A stretch of 64,000 bases of DNA, from NCBI GenBank assembly GCA_026936325.1, contig JAPTHN010000012.1, forward strand, positions 44,544,263 to 44,608,262, read 5' to 3'. The first letter of the stretch is position 1. Every line of letters starts with the position of its first letter. Shown one piece after another: positions 1-11,004 of the stretch. Below the pieces are notes generated by a model, which had not been told where the DNA came from, did no database searches, and worked only from the letters and a program-made list of their open reading frames with translations. The translations under genes were made by a program, and so were the position numbers. This DNA is from Platynereis dumerilii. Lineage: Eukaryota > Annelida > Polychaeta > Phyllodocida > Nereididae.

Positions 1-369
1 AAGGAATTGACAATTTTTGGTCAAAGAAATAGTTAATGCTTTTTAATAGACACTGCAAGTTGCCATGAGAAGCACTTAATAACATAATGTAATGGATATG
101 TGCTAACACATTATTCATATTACCCTCTTTTATCTACTTTTATCCTCTTTTTGGCACTCCTTAAGGCACTTACATTTGCTTCATTTAATTTCTCTACTAA
201 TTTTTTTTTGTTGCAGCACATTGTGCAAGCAGTGCCACGTACACTACTCCGAGCATATACATTTATAAGCAGAAGGATATTTTCCTTGTTAAAATTGAGT
301 GAAATTGATTTGAACGTTCAAATGCTGAAACCCTTCAGATCAAACTTGGCAACACAATCAAGAAGAACA
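1..369. other. AT-rich DNA, no feature seen
   Basis: This stretch is AT-rich. Its short open frames are low-complexity and show no domain, splice context or codon bias. I see no RNA gene or transposon end here. Confidence 0.5.
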
Positions 370-1375
370 TGTAGCTATGAAAATAGTTTTTAAGAGTTGA
401 TAGATACTTTCATGGTCATCATGCCAAGAAATCCCGGTTATGCCTCTTCAATTAGCAAATGGGATGAATACAGTGCAGCCAATTGTTGCCAATATCACAA
501 CTCACAGAATAATTGGAGATCCCCTTGACAAGGATGGGGTCAGTTATACTTGACCACAGCATTGGGCATGATGGTCAAGTGAGTAATCAATCTAGTGGGA
601 CCCTTGAGGATGTGGCTTGAATCTGTGTCTATATTGAGACTGAATATGATGGAACATGATAAATCTCAACAATTATTAACAATATTGCGTTCTTGCCCTT
701 CAGCATAGTAATATGCCAAGTGGGAGTTCATTATGATTCCCCATTACTATTAGGCATGTTTGTAGAGATTTTAGATTTGGTTAGCAGTGCCCTTGTTGAA
801 TGTGTTTTTATCATATCGTCCGGCTTTATTTTGCATCCAAACTGTATAGTTTTACTGAAAAAAACAAAAACTGACCAAATGGCATTAAAATGTGTTAAAC
901 ATGATGTCAATGATAGATTCCGACACATCAACTGAGAAATTTCTTCATTTTCCTGAATTAAGGTTTAACGAAGTATTAAAAGGGATTGCGAGGTACAACA
1001 AAAGTTCAATTATCAGGGTACAGTCATGTGTACATCATCAATCACAGTGAAAGCAGATCACAACATCCATTGGTCACTTTAACAAGATAGATTAAACACA
1101 AGCTTAGGAACTACCAAAGCCCAATTCTGGTCACATCATTTTATTTGGATGTCTCCAATCTCTCCATATAATTAAACTCTCATTAATGGCTAAAAGTAAT
1201 CCTTGCATTATGGAAAAGCTATTGACTGATGTTATATAGCTGACACATATTTATTAAATCAATTGTGTTTCTAGACAAGCATTAAATTACAAATAGTTTT
1301 ATTCTTTGTTTCTGAAGCATGCCAATGCATCATCAGTGATAAGAGATAAAACATCAAAGCTGAATTGATCAGAAT
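370..1375 (+). repeat. Direct duplication, copy A
   Basis: This roughly 1-kb segment recurs in the same orientation about 2.27 kb downstream, at 2640-3655. Shared landmarks in the same order are CATGGTCATCATGCCAAG, then CTCTTCAATTAGCAAATGGG, then a segment with TTTATTTTGCATCC, and lastly a block beginning CTATTGACTGA near 1220. Small indels and many substitutions separate the copies, so the duplication is old. No transposase, TIR or tail was seen, so it may be a local duplication or two copies of an unrecognised dispersed repeat. Confidence 0.8.
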
Positions 1376-2639
1376 GGAGATTCATTGGCATTAGATTACA
1401 GCTAGCAAATTCACAAGTGTGAGTTTCCACAACAGGGAAATAGAACTTAGCAAATACTTACATTACATGTGATTGGTAGAGGCTTTGAATTACAAGCAAA
1501 AATGTTATTTGAATATGCCTGCCTTAAAAGCGTGTTTTCAGTACAAAGCCAGTGACATGTTTCACTGGTGTTTGGAATGGACAGTGACTGTTTGTGTTTT
1601 CAAACTGCTAATCTAATCAACATAATTATCAAACTCAGCTGCTCACTGAAGCAGAATAATATGTGTTCACATAGCTTTTTACATTCAACTTGTGGATCTG
1701 GAGGATGCTTCATAGCTCATAGACCAATCACTTATTACTTACAAAAGCAAAATTACGTAGATGCAGATATAGCTTTTGCTATGATGGAAAGGTGTCTGCG
1801 CTATTCCCATGGGGAGTTCATCTTCTAGACACTCCCTATCCCAAAGCCAAACTCATTCTGGACATGAATATCCCACAGGTGTGAAATGATTTTCCTATCT
1901 CAGAAAGATGTAGTACACAGCCACAATACTGTTCCAATACATCTTCGTAGTGTGTCTGGAATGGAGAGTATTTGATGTTGGGGAAAATTGATAGAGATGT
2001 GTCTGCCCATGCCGTCAATAAATGTTTCTTTGATATTGACAAGTGAAGTGTAAATCTCCAAAACTGATTTGAGGATTTTCTTCGAGATATAGAATGAATA
2101 ATGCGTCAAAGGGAATTTGGATGTTTATGCTCATGTATTTCAAGTAGATAACCATTACTTCTGGCAATAATAGTCACAATGACTGATCATCTGACGCATT
2201 GATTATGTGTGGGTAGCTTGATTAGCTTCGATACCTGAACTTCTACTGAATCAACCAGATTAATTTCTTCTCAAAGAAGAGTTAGATTGACTGACAACAA
2301 ATTTTAAAGAATGATTTGGAATTTTGATGACTAGTGTCTTGCGAAAAGAGTAAAACCGACTTTGTTTAGGAAACATTGAAACAGAGACTCTTCTGGTTGT
2401 ACATGAAAAAAGAATATTAATTAATGCCTGGCAGTTTTAAATACCATTGGCATTTGCCTTGATTTCCAACTCTTAGCTGATTGTTACAGGTTGAAAATTA
2501 AACCAATTTCATTCACAGATATCATGTCAAAGTTCAATTCCAAAATGAAGTGTTCAAATAACATGTAGCTATGAAAACGGTAATAAATTGCTCAATTCAC
2601 CCATTTAGGCTATATGTACACTGGCTTAATGTTACTAAA
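1376..2639. other. Unique-looking spacer between the duplicate copies
   Basis: About 1.26 kb of AT-rich sequence separates the two copies of the 1-kb repeat. An 86-codon frame at 1568-1828 and overlapping minus-strand frames at 1836-2109 show no recognisable domain, and I treat them as chance. No repeat partner was found elsewhere in the window. Confidence 0.45.
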
Positions 2640-3655
2640 TATTGTCTGATGTAAGATATAATAGTTTTTGAGAGTTTATAAACACTTTCATGGTCATCAT
2701 GCCAAGCATTCCTGGTTATGCCTCTTCAATTAGCAAATGGGATGAATGCAGTGCAGCAAATTGTTGCAAAGACCATAACTCATGGAATAATTGGAAATCT
2801 CATTGACAAGGATGGGGTCAGTAATACTTGACCACAGCAACTGGCATGATGGTCAAGTGAGTAATCAATCTAGTTGGACCCTTGAGGATTATGACTTGTA
2901 TCTGTGTCTATATTGAGACTGGTAATGACGGAGCATGATTAATCTCATGATAAATCTGAGCAATTATTAACAATATTGGTTTCTCGCCCTTCAGCATAGT
3001 AGTATGACAAGTGGGAGTTCGATGTGATTCCCTATTACTATTAGGCCTGGTGTGTAGAGATTGTAGATTTGATAAGCAGTCCTCTATTGAATGTGTTTGT
3101 ATAATATCTTTCGTCTTTATTTTGCATCCCAACTGTGAACTTTTGCTGAAAAACAAAACTAACCAAATGTCATTAAAATGGGTTATATATGATATCTTTG
3201 ACAGATTCTCACACCATCAACTGAGAAACTTCTTCCTTATCCTTAATAAAGTTATAACAAAGTATTAAAAGGGATTAAAAGGTAAAAACAAAAGTTCAAC
3301 TATTAAAGCAAATACAACATCCATTGATCACATTAGCTAGATAGATTACACCAAGCCTATAACCTACAAAAAGACCCAATTCTGGTTACATAATTTTAGT
3401 TGGATGCCTCCATAATATTAAAATTAAATTCTCATGAATGGCTCCAAGTAATCCCTAATTTATTTCATGTGTTATATTCCTGAATGGAAAAGCTATTGAC
3501 TGACGTTATTAAGCTGACACACATCCATTAAATCAATTTTGTTTCTAGACAAGCATTGAATTACAAGTTGATTCATCTTGTTTTTGAAGCATGCTAATGA
3601 ATCATCAGTGACAAGAGATAAAATATCACAGCTGAATTTGATAGGAGCTGTTGTC
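2640..3655 (+). repeat. Direct duplication, copy B
   Basis: This is the second copy of the segment at 370-1375, with the same landmark order. Relative to copy A it lacks some sequence after about 3290, near the counterpart of A's 1010-1060. A GA-rich minisatellite begins immediately after its right end. Confidence 0.8.
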
Positions 3656-3684
3656 AAACTTAAGTCTAGATGGCCCAACCTAGC

Positions 3685-3830
3685 AAGGAAATGATGGGAA
3701 AAGGAGGATGGGGAGACCCGGGAGGAGCAGAAGGAGATAGGGGTAGATGGAGATAAAGGAAGGGGGGCTTAGAATAGGTAGAGATAAGAGCACAGGTGGA
3801 GATAAAATTAGGTGGAGATAAGAGCAGGCC
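3685..3830 (+). repeat. Purine-rich minisatellite (AGGTGGAGATAAGAG-like)
   Basis: The plus strand is overwhelmingly A and G for about 145 bases. It contains irregular reiterations of a unit close to GGTGGAGATAAGAGCA, clearest at its right end. Such strand-asymmetric polypurine tracts can adopt triplex DNA; that is established chemistry, not shown here. Confidence 0.75.
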
Positions 3831-4679
3831 TAATGAACATCTTTTTTGATGTTTTTAAAAAAGCTTGAGGTTGCCATCAAGATCTATCTATAACACATGT
3901 GTGTCTAGTGTCTTTAATATTTCCTGTCTTGTTTTGTATCCTAACACAAGTCTTAAAATATTCATAACCTTATGAAAATGGGATGATATCGCTCTTTCAA
4001 GATGAGAAAAACATAGAAACCTGGAGCATCTTATACTTCTCGTGTGGACTGTGCATGTGTGTCATCTTTTCAAATCTTTAGTGATACACACACATTCCTA
4101 ACTTCCTACTGCAAATTAGGCTTTTGGATGCACTGAGATTTCCCCGAAGAGTGATCACCTAAAGTAGCAGTCCTCTGAGCTGAATAGAGAATTAGCCTTT
4201 AAGACTAACACCTGTTTTATTAGCCACTACGCGCTTAATCTCATTTCCATTAATACCACCTACAGGTCTCAGCTGTCTAAGGTCTGCTGAAGTAAAATCA
4301 GTACTCTATGCTGAAGGATTAGTGATAGAATCAAATTTGTAGGGGAAAATTTAGAAAATGAACAGGAGTTATCTTTATAGAAATAAAAGCAAATACATAT
4401 GTAGATTGACTTTGCCAATAACTTTCCAACAATAGAAATAAGACTATTTTATCAATGGTATTCACACACAATGATATGTGTGGCATGAAACCACTCTCCT
4501 ATAAATTTCGTCCAATTCTGATAGGACAGTGAGGCCTACACAAGTGGCCACAAATTTATAGGGTATACCATTTTTTTTATGAAAGATACTCTGATGGTAT
4601 AGAAGGTATTCCAAAGGTATTCAAGAATTGCATGGGGCATTTCAGAGCATCTCAAAGACCTTAATTGCAAATTAGGTCA
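3831..4679. other. AT-rich DNA, no feature seen
   Basis: No coding, RNA or transposon signature was recognised. The phrase CTACACAAGTGGCCAC near 4535 recurs near 4738 inside the adjacent SINE-like sequence. A short piece of that repeat may therefore lie here. Confidence 0.4.
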
Positions 4680-4878
4680 ATTTTTTTTTGGCCCTAATTT
4701 TTTTGCTGCTCACGCCTGACAGGAGGGTAACCCCTGCCTACACAAGTGGCCACCCTCCCTTGACACAGCCACAACTAACTCACTCCAATTGAGTTCCAGG
4801 AGCTGGCTTCGAACCCGCATCCTCAAGTGCCTGTGGATTCACAGTCAAGTGGTCTAACCATTAGGCTATGGGAACTCA
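4680..4878 (-). mobile_element. tRNA-derived SINE, minus orientation
   Basis: Read on the minus strand, a tRNA-like head starts with CCCATAGCCTAATGGTTAGA (an A-box-like GCCTAATGG). It continues to a B box GGTTCGAAGCC and then a non-tRNA body ending in an A-rich tail near 4680. The arrangement is that of a tRNA-derived SINE and not of an intact tRNA, because the sequence runs on past the B box. No clear TSDs were found. It resembles the SINE at 43005 in its head but not in its body. Confidence 0.7.
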
Positions 4879-5096
4879 TATCACAGCAAACATCCTCATA
4901 TCATAGAATACACCAGTCCTAGTCTTGGGTATTTTGAAAAACCAACTGGGGTATTTCATTTGTGACAGGTGCATGTACCCTTTTAGGCAATTCGGAGTGC
5001 TTTTTGTTCTTCGAGTGTAAACTGTTGGAACACAATTGACAACTCGCCCTCTCAAGCGGAAGTCACCTTCCATAATAAGTGGGTATTACCCAAGAA

Positions 5097-5276
5097 GACA
5101 GATGGATGATTGCGGCGTTACATCCTGTATTTATGCATTTGGTTATGTGGTAGGCTAACTAGGACAGGAGAAGCACACAGCAATGAGGCGAAGGATGATT
5201 GAAAGCAAGAGACGGATTCAAACCCTGGATCTAATAATTTGCAGCCCAGCACGCTACCACTAGACCTATCCTCCCA
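5097..5276 (-). mobile_element. SINE of the (ATCC)n-tailed tRNA-like family
   Basis: On the minus strand the element has a head with TCTAGTGGTAGCG (A box) and a B-box region GATCCAGGGTTTGAATCC. A conserved body follows (TGATTGAAAC-type motifs on the plus strand) and a short ATCC-rich tail at the 5097 end. The same family occurs at 6466, 10804, 14946, 35987, 42283 and 49256, which makes it the most abundant mobile family in the window. The copy is diverged. Confidence 0.8.
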
Positions 5277-5554
5277 CTATTACCATAGAGGTAGACCCCG
5301 GCTGAGAATAGTGCTGTGTGACACGACTGACACTTCCTGTTAAAGATGCAGATTTCTGTCATAGGAGCACATGTATGGCATCGTAGATTCTTTTACTGTC
5401 ATTTCTGTTGGAAGTGACATTTGTAAGAAAAACTGGCATTGGTGTTAGCTCGTCTTACTGTCCTTACCTGTTGAGCGATCGGCCTATAATTGACTTATAC
5501 TACAGAAAACATGAAGTTTGATATTGCAAGGACTATTCTTTCATAATAGTATAT

Positions 5555-5680
5555 GCTGCTCCAGCATTTTCTCCCTTTCCCCCTTTTCTTCCTTCCCCCT
5601 TTCTCTTCTATTTCTCCGTTTCAATCTTTCATTCTTTCATCTCTTCCTTCTTTTCTTTCTTGTTTCGTTCTTACACAAAT
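5555..5680 (+). repeat. Polypyrimidine tract
   Basis: About 125 bases consist almost wholly of C and T, with irregular CTTTCC and TTTCTTCC runs. A long open frame across it encodes a Phe/Leu/Ser-rich peptide only because of this composition. It lies about 100 bp upstream of the hAT MITE at 5788. Confidence 0.8.
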
Positions 5681-5787
5681 CCCTATATGTTTATTTCCAC
5701 TTTAGAACATTTACCATGAAACGAACAGCAGCGTTAACTTTGTGTCTATTTAAGCAATGGACAACTATTAAACAGTTGCAGTACATG

Positions 5788-5980
5788 CAGTGGCGTAACT
5801 GGGGGGTCTCAAATGGGGGGGCACCTGGGGGGGCACGCGATTCTCTGGGGGGGCACCCGCTATACTAATTGTATATTTTAGCCAGAGTTGGAAAATTCAT
5901 ATGGGGGGGCACCTGGGGGGGCACAGGTCCAATATGGGGGGGCCTGTGCCCCCTCGTGCCCCCCCATAGGGATGCCACTG
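5788..5980. mobile_element. 193-bp hAT-type MITE with perfect 8-bp TSDs
   Basis: The element begins CAGTGGCGTAACTGGGG and ends GGGATGCCACTG, so the terminal inverted repeat is CAGTGGC. It is flanked on both sides by the identical 8 bp AGTACATG (5780-5787 and 5981-5988). Eight-base TSDs with CA..TG-type termini are diagnostic of hAT transposons. The interior is made of G7-containing motifs (GGGGGGGCACCTGGGG), partly in inverted arrangement. There is no coding capacity, so it would need a hAT transposase supplied in trans. The perfect TSDs suggest a fairly recent insertion. Confidence 0.93.
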
Positions 5981-6329
5981 AGTACATGTTTTCGTTTCAT
6001 CAAAAAGAATAAGTTATGGGTTACAGGAAGTACAATCTCATTCTGGCTTCTCTTATTTGTTAGACATTCTCTTTGATTCATAATGAGATATGTTAAGTGT
6101 AAACTTATCCTGACTCTGCACTGTACACTAAACATTTTACATAATGGGGTTGTGACCAAATAATATAATATTTCACATTTACATTGTGTCTGTATGGAGA
6201 TAACACTGAAGCAGAATGATATTTATTTTATTTCAAAGCATCCCATGCAAGGGGCCCACATCATAGACACAGTGTTGCTAATTATTGGTGAAGGGTCGTC
6301 TCTTGGTCATATAGAAATCTGATATCATC

Positions 6330-6445
6330 TTGCCGCAGAGTGAAAACGTCGCACAATGTTGCAGATTAAAATGTCGTGGCAATGTCATTCCCACCATACA
6401 ATTCTATGTAATTTTCACCAACATTGTGACATAGTCACCATTTGT
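6330..6445. repeat. Fragment related to the CAACGTTG-rich MITE
   Basis: Motifs such as CGTCGCACAATGTTGCAG, GTCGTGGCAATGTC and CCATACAATTCTATGTAA resemble the interior of the TIR element at 44996-45369, partly in inverted order. No termini or TSDs are visible, so this is called a degraded fragment. Confidence 0.5.
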
Positions 6446-6465
6446 ATACATGTTTTTACCAAAGA

Positions 6466-6590
6466 AGATGGATGGATGATGGGGGTGTTACGTCCAGTAT
6501 TTATGCATTTGGAAGGCTAATTGGGACAGGAGGAGAACAAAGCAATGAGGCAAAGGATAATTGAAACGGCCATCCAACAAAGTCCCAGGT
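6466..6590 (-). mobile_element. Truncated SINE, (ATCC)n-tailed family
   Basis: A GATGGATGGATGATG tail followed by the family body is recognisable up to GATAATTGAAACGGCCATCC and CCCAGGTG. The tRNA-like head, which should follow to the right, is missing. The copy is 5'-truncated relative to its family. Confidence 0.75.
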
Positions 6591-7187
6591 GCGAGGTGTG
6601 AAAAAATGAGATAAATCTCTATCTAACTTTAAACTTCCCTTAAACTTTGTCCTTGCTTTCTTACTTTTTTCCCTGGGTTTACTTATTTTTATCAGAATAG
6701 TCTCTCTTTATTTGGTTTTCTATTCTTTCTTACCTTCTTTCATTATTGGTTAAAACAAGATAAGAACCGAACCACATGCATGCATGTTCAGTGGTGTATT
6801 GGTACAAACCAAAGCCAATTAAGTGTAGATCAATTGAATGAGATTATCTCAATTTTCAAAGATGGCATATTGTGACAACGCTCCAGATCTGTAGGAAGTA
6901 GTATAACAGATGACGAATGGCGTTTGCATATATTAAGCTGTTGGTGGGCATCAATGACTTCACAACAGGCCCAATCCACAGCAATGAAATAGGCTGTTAA
7001 CTTGTCATTTAGTAACTTGTGATTTCATTTACACTTAGTTGGTCACTAGTTTTAATGACTTCACAAACTGCTTATGACTCATAAGGAATAACATGGCAGG
7101 GATAGGACCTCACAAGGATCATTCCAGTGCTGTTTTGTAAGCACTTCAGTTTCGCTTGCTGTAATACAACTTATAAATGCATTGTAT
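6591..7187. other. No feature recognised
   Basis: AT-rich sequence with no open frame, SINE head or TIR that I could recognise. It sits between a truncated SINE and the hairpin at 7188. Confidence 0.4.
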
Positions 7188-7323
7188 ATTATGAGGTTAT
7201 ACTATGGGTAGGTGCAGTACATCCCTGGTATACTCCCCTCGACCCCAGTATATTCCTATATACTGGGGTCTCGGGGAGTATACCGGGGACGTACTGCACC
7301 TACCCATGGTATAACCTCATAAT
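7188..7323. repeat. 136-bp near-perfect hairpin (foldback element)
   Basis: Two 66-bp arms, 7188-7253 and 7258-7323, are inverted copies separated by only TCCT. The outer end is ATTATGAGGTTATAC and the inner end GACCCCAGTATAT. I count about five mismatches, two of which would be tolerated as G-U pairs in RNA. If transcribed, either strand would fold into a single long stem. It could be a foldback MITE remnant or a hairpin-RNA source. The arms are longer and better paired than a typical animal pre-miRNA. No convincing TSD was seen. Confidence 0.92.
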
Positions 7324-7684
7324 CTTTTTCAAACTCACATAAACATGGTTAAAATGGTTAGTGTATGCCAAAATGACATAGATGCATGACAGTCTTCTCT
7401 GAAGCTTCACCACATTTTAGCTATGATCAGTCAGTGACAGCCACAATGCCACTAAGCATGCCACAAAGCATGCCTCTCCTTGCAGCCTTTCCTGCACCTA
7501 CAGCATCTCATTCTGGCTGGCTTTCCGGCTAGTGGTGCCTCTGTGGGGGGAGGGGAGTATCAGCTCTGCCTCTGGCACAATCTGTTCAGGCTTGCTATGG
7601 ATAACACAGCATAGGAACACTGGATGCACCTATATTTACAGTGTCACTTCGGACCAATGCTTTTAGTGTTGTTGCTAGACAGTA

Positions 7685-8560
7685 TCACAACATCTTGACT
7701 GCCATTGTCAGTGGATATTTAACACATGATATTTGGCACATGACATTTGCGTTATATTCGCTTATCACAAACTTTTGGGAACTAAAACAAACCTTTGATA
7801 TTTTTTCTTGGAGCTTTGGGATACCCTTTGACGTCCTAAGGTGAATTTAAACATCAGGAATTATATCATTTGCTGCAATTTATAAGTTAAAACATCACAT
7901 CCATTGCCTCTCTATAACTGTCATTGACATAAGACATTTGACACATGACATCAGAATTATAATGATTTATCTGACACTTTTTGGAACTATGATAAACCTC
8001 TAACATCTTTTTTGGAGCTTTGGATTACCTTTGACACCCTCAGGTGAATATATTATTTATAAGTAATAATATAATTTGCAGAATGCATTGGTCCTTTATG
8101 TTTACAAGTTAAAACATTACAACTAATGTCTCTCTATAACTGTCATTGTCAGTAGAGATTTGACACATGACTGTTTAATTATATTCACTTATACCATTTG
8201 ACACATCTGTCAACCAATCACATGCCATTATTACAGGGAAATAATTTCTGTATTCTTTGTTGTCCAGTTATCCTCTCATGTGTGACTGTTTGAGTGTTTG
8301 TCTCATGATATTAGCCAGTTATTCAACATGGGATCAGGAATATGTGTTTATCACACCTCGGGCTAATAAATCACCTATTCCCTCTCCTGTGGTGAATAAC
8401 CTATACTTATCTCACAATTTTTGGAACTCTGGTAAACCTTTACCATCTTTTTGAAACTTTGAGATAACTTTCACATCCTCAGGTGAATATAATATGTTTA
8501 ATCAGTGATTATATAATTTGGTAATTACACCATTTACAAACATCATCAAAGTGATTATAA
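7685..8560 (+). repeat. Three tandem units of about 220 bp, the third interrupted
   Basis: Three direct units share TCTCTATAACTGTCATTG or its variant, a TTGACACATGACAT motif, then TTTTTGGAACTATGATAAAC, a GGAGCTTTGG motif and TCAGGTGAATATA. The units begin near 7685, 7906 and 8129. The third unit carries about 200 extra bases (roughly 8197-8397) between its two halves, probably an insertion of unknown type. No coding function is evident. Confidence 0.85.
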
Positions 8561-8782
8561 TAATTTCTCGATCTGTTGAGATATTTGTTTCAATAACACT
8601 GCCATTTAAAACTCATTTTGATGTCATGATATAACTATGACAATGAGTGACTTATCACAGTGCATGAGCGTATATTGGTGATATGGGCCTAATGTATCTT
8701 TCTTAGTAAGAAAGTAAGATAACTCATAATGGTATCACCCAAGTTTTTTCTTGTCATGCAAATCTAAATGGCTTGAAATAGC

Positions 8783-8839
8783 TTCTGTCACGGAATAATA
8801 CTATTGTCACGGAACTATACTACTGTCACGGAATTATGC
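8783..8839 (+). repeat. Three tandem 19-bp units
   Basis: The unit CTACTGTCACGGAATTATR is repeated three times with minor changes (TCTGTCACGGAATAATA, CTATTGTCACGGAACTATA, CTACTGTCACGGAATTATG). It is a simple minisatellite. Confidence 0.85.
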
Positions 8840-10803
8840 TAAGTATTTATGAGATAACACTTGCCTGACAAGAAGAACATATATGTCTATGATGTCAACA
8901 ATATGCTGAATTTGTTTTAAAAATAATTATTGAGAAAGTTGGAAGGTATGACCCATTGGGCCATTGCCTTCTTTAAAGAAACTTTCCACAAGTGTTTTAT
9001 TTTACTAGGGCCTTTTCTACTTGAGGATCTACAGCTGGAATTAGAGTAAATTTGAATTGTGTAAGGTATGCTGCATGAGTTTATTGACATGCAACTAAAA
9101 CTTAAAGCTGGTATATCGCCAGGTTAAAATTATGTCCAAAAGAAAGATTAGAGTCATATTAAAATTATATTCAAACTGTAAAATTTACTAAACTGTCATT
9201 CTAAGCTCAATATATGAAGATAAATTACTTTGAAAATGTAAACAAATACTTTTTCATGCCGTCGAAAACCCTTGTTGGGTTTACAAATTAAGCATGGCAT
9301 GGTTTTACTGAAGTAATCGAAGTTATGAGATCATTTAAACTCACTTAATTTTGGAAAGCAAACAGTTATGTTGCTTGTAAATATGTATATGCACAGCACA
9401 CTATAGCTAAAATCCATCTGTTTATAATCTGGTTGAAATTACATAGAATAGGCTAACTTACTATTTCAAAATATTGATGCTGGGCAGTTTCTATCTGGCA
9501 TTAGGCCTATTCAGTTATAAACTTGAGGCTTGGAGTTATTCTCAATGGAAACTTACTTCAACAGTGATTATTTCTTCAGCATGCAATGTCCTGACAAATT
9601 TTTTCACAAACAAAAAACAAGCATGTTAAGAAATTCTGCCACCAGAAATTATTTATTTCCAGACACTTTATTTCCCTAAAACTATGCAAGAAATTACTTA
9701 TTTGGAAAAAATACTTTTTGGCACTTGTTTTTTGTCTATTGTAAAAAGCTTGTCTTTTATCAGTAACATTTAAAAGTAAAGCTAACTAGTTCCAGTTAAT
9801 GTTGTATAAATGGACAACTGCTAACTTGATTAGCACTTTAGTGGAACCAGTTAGCGCAATTAACTTGAACTCTATTAAAAGATATGCCTTGATTTTGTGC
9901 AACCCAAAAACACATTCCTGCCTCTGCGAATTGATTACCAAGGTAACCATTTCCTGAAAATGATAAAGATGTCAATTAGTTACTAATTATTTAAGTTATG
10001 AAATCAGAATTGATTAACAATAAGAAAGTGACAAAAAGGTCAGAAAATCCGACTGTAGTTAACAACAGGTTTCTTTCTTACTTTTTGTTCCACACAAATT
10101 TTGTGAACATTCCAAAACATAAAAAAAACAAAGAAGAATTGACTCTACAATATCAGTAAATTCATGCTACATGATGATTATATACAACTAACCTGGAGAC
10201 AATGATTGAACACAGACACATACAAAGTGTATTTGTATGTGTGTTTCATGGTCTTTGTTGTACATTAAATTTTTTATCGTCCCCTGTTTACATGTATATC
10301 TCAGGTAAAGCCAAAGTAAAAGTACAACAAAAGAGGAAAGCCGAAGTAAAAGCACAACAAAAGAGGAAAATCACGTTAGCTCTGAAAAATTGTTTTCGTG
10401 TTGGATTATAAACTTGGTAGGTACTGGTAAAGCAAAATAAAATAATATAAAATAAGATGAAATGTCGTATCCTTCTGAAAAACTAGATAAATTTGTTTCC
10501 TAAAAACACCAAGTGAGCATTATTTTAAAGGCAAAAAAAAAAAAAAAAAAAAAAACAACAACAACAGAAAACAGATACGATGGATCAAAAACATGTTTTG
10601 ATGTTCCACTATACATCAATATGCAATTAACTTCTGTAATTACCATTAAACAATGCACTTTTCATTGGCAATTTGAGGAAGTAGCAGCACATGTTTTTTT
10701 AAGTTGTGTGCAGTGACCATGCATGTACCATTAAATGTACAATTAATGTCATTTGCCCTGTCGCTGAACCCTCCCTTCCTCTTATCTCACATGAGTGCAT
10801 AAG
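8840..10803. other. AT-rich DNA with an A-run
   Basis: No gene or complete mobile element was recognised in this roughly 2-kb stretch. An uninterrupted A run (about 10532-10554) followed by ACAACAACAACAG looks like a simple-repeat tail. A paired phrase AAAGTAAAAGTACAACAAAAG / GAAGTAAAAGCACAACAAAAG at 10313-10365 is a local two-unit duplication. Confidence 0.45.
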
Positions 10804-11004
10804 TTGGGAAGTTGGTTTAGTGGTAGCGTACAGGACTGCCAATCCCTGGTCAAGGATTCAAATCCAGCTCTTGCCGGATCACCTGGGCCTGTGTTGAGCG
10901 GCTGTTTCAATCATCCTATGCCTCATTTCTGTGTCCTCTACCAGTCCTTATAAGCCTATCAAGTGCACAATATAGGATGCAAAGCCTCAATCATCCATCC
11001 ATCC
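10804..11004 (+). mobile_element. SINE of the (ATCC)n-tailed tRNA-like family
   Basis: A box TTGGTTTAGTGGTAGCG and B box GGATTCAAATCC are followed by the family-specific CTTGCCGGATCACCTGGGCC. The body TGTTTCAATCATCC leads to the tail CAATCATCCATCCATCC. It is nearly full length. The head is tRNA-like with the RNA polymerase III internal promoter layout. Confidence 0.88.

Noticed and set aside
370-3655. LTR pair around a 1.26-kb interior
   Set aside because: No TG...CA ends, no TSD, no tRNA-primer site and no retroelement coding between the copies.
5518-5868. 116-codon plus-strand ORF
   Set aside because: Runs through a polypyrimidine tract and into the G-rich hAT MITE; its composition explains it.
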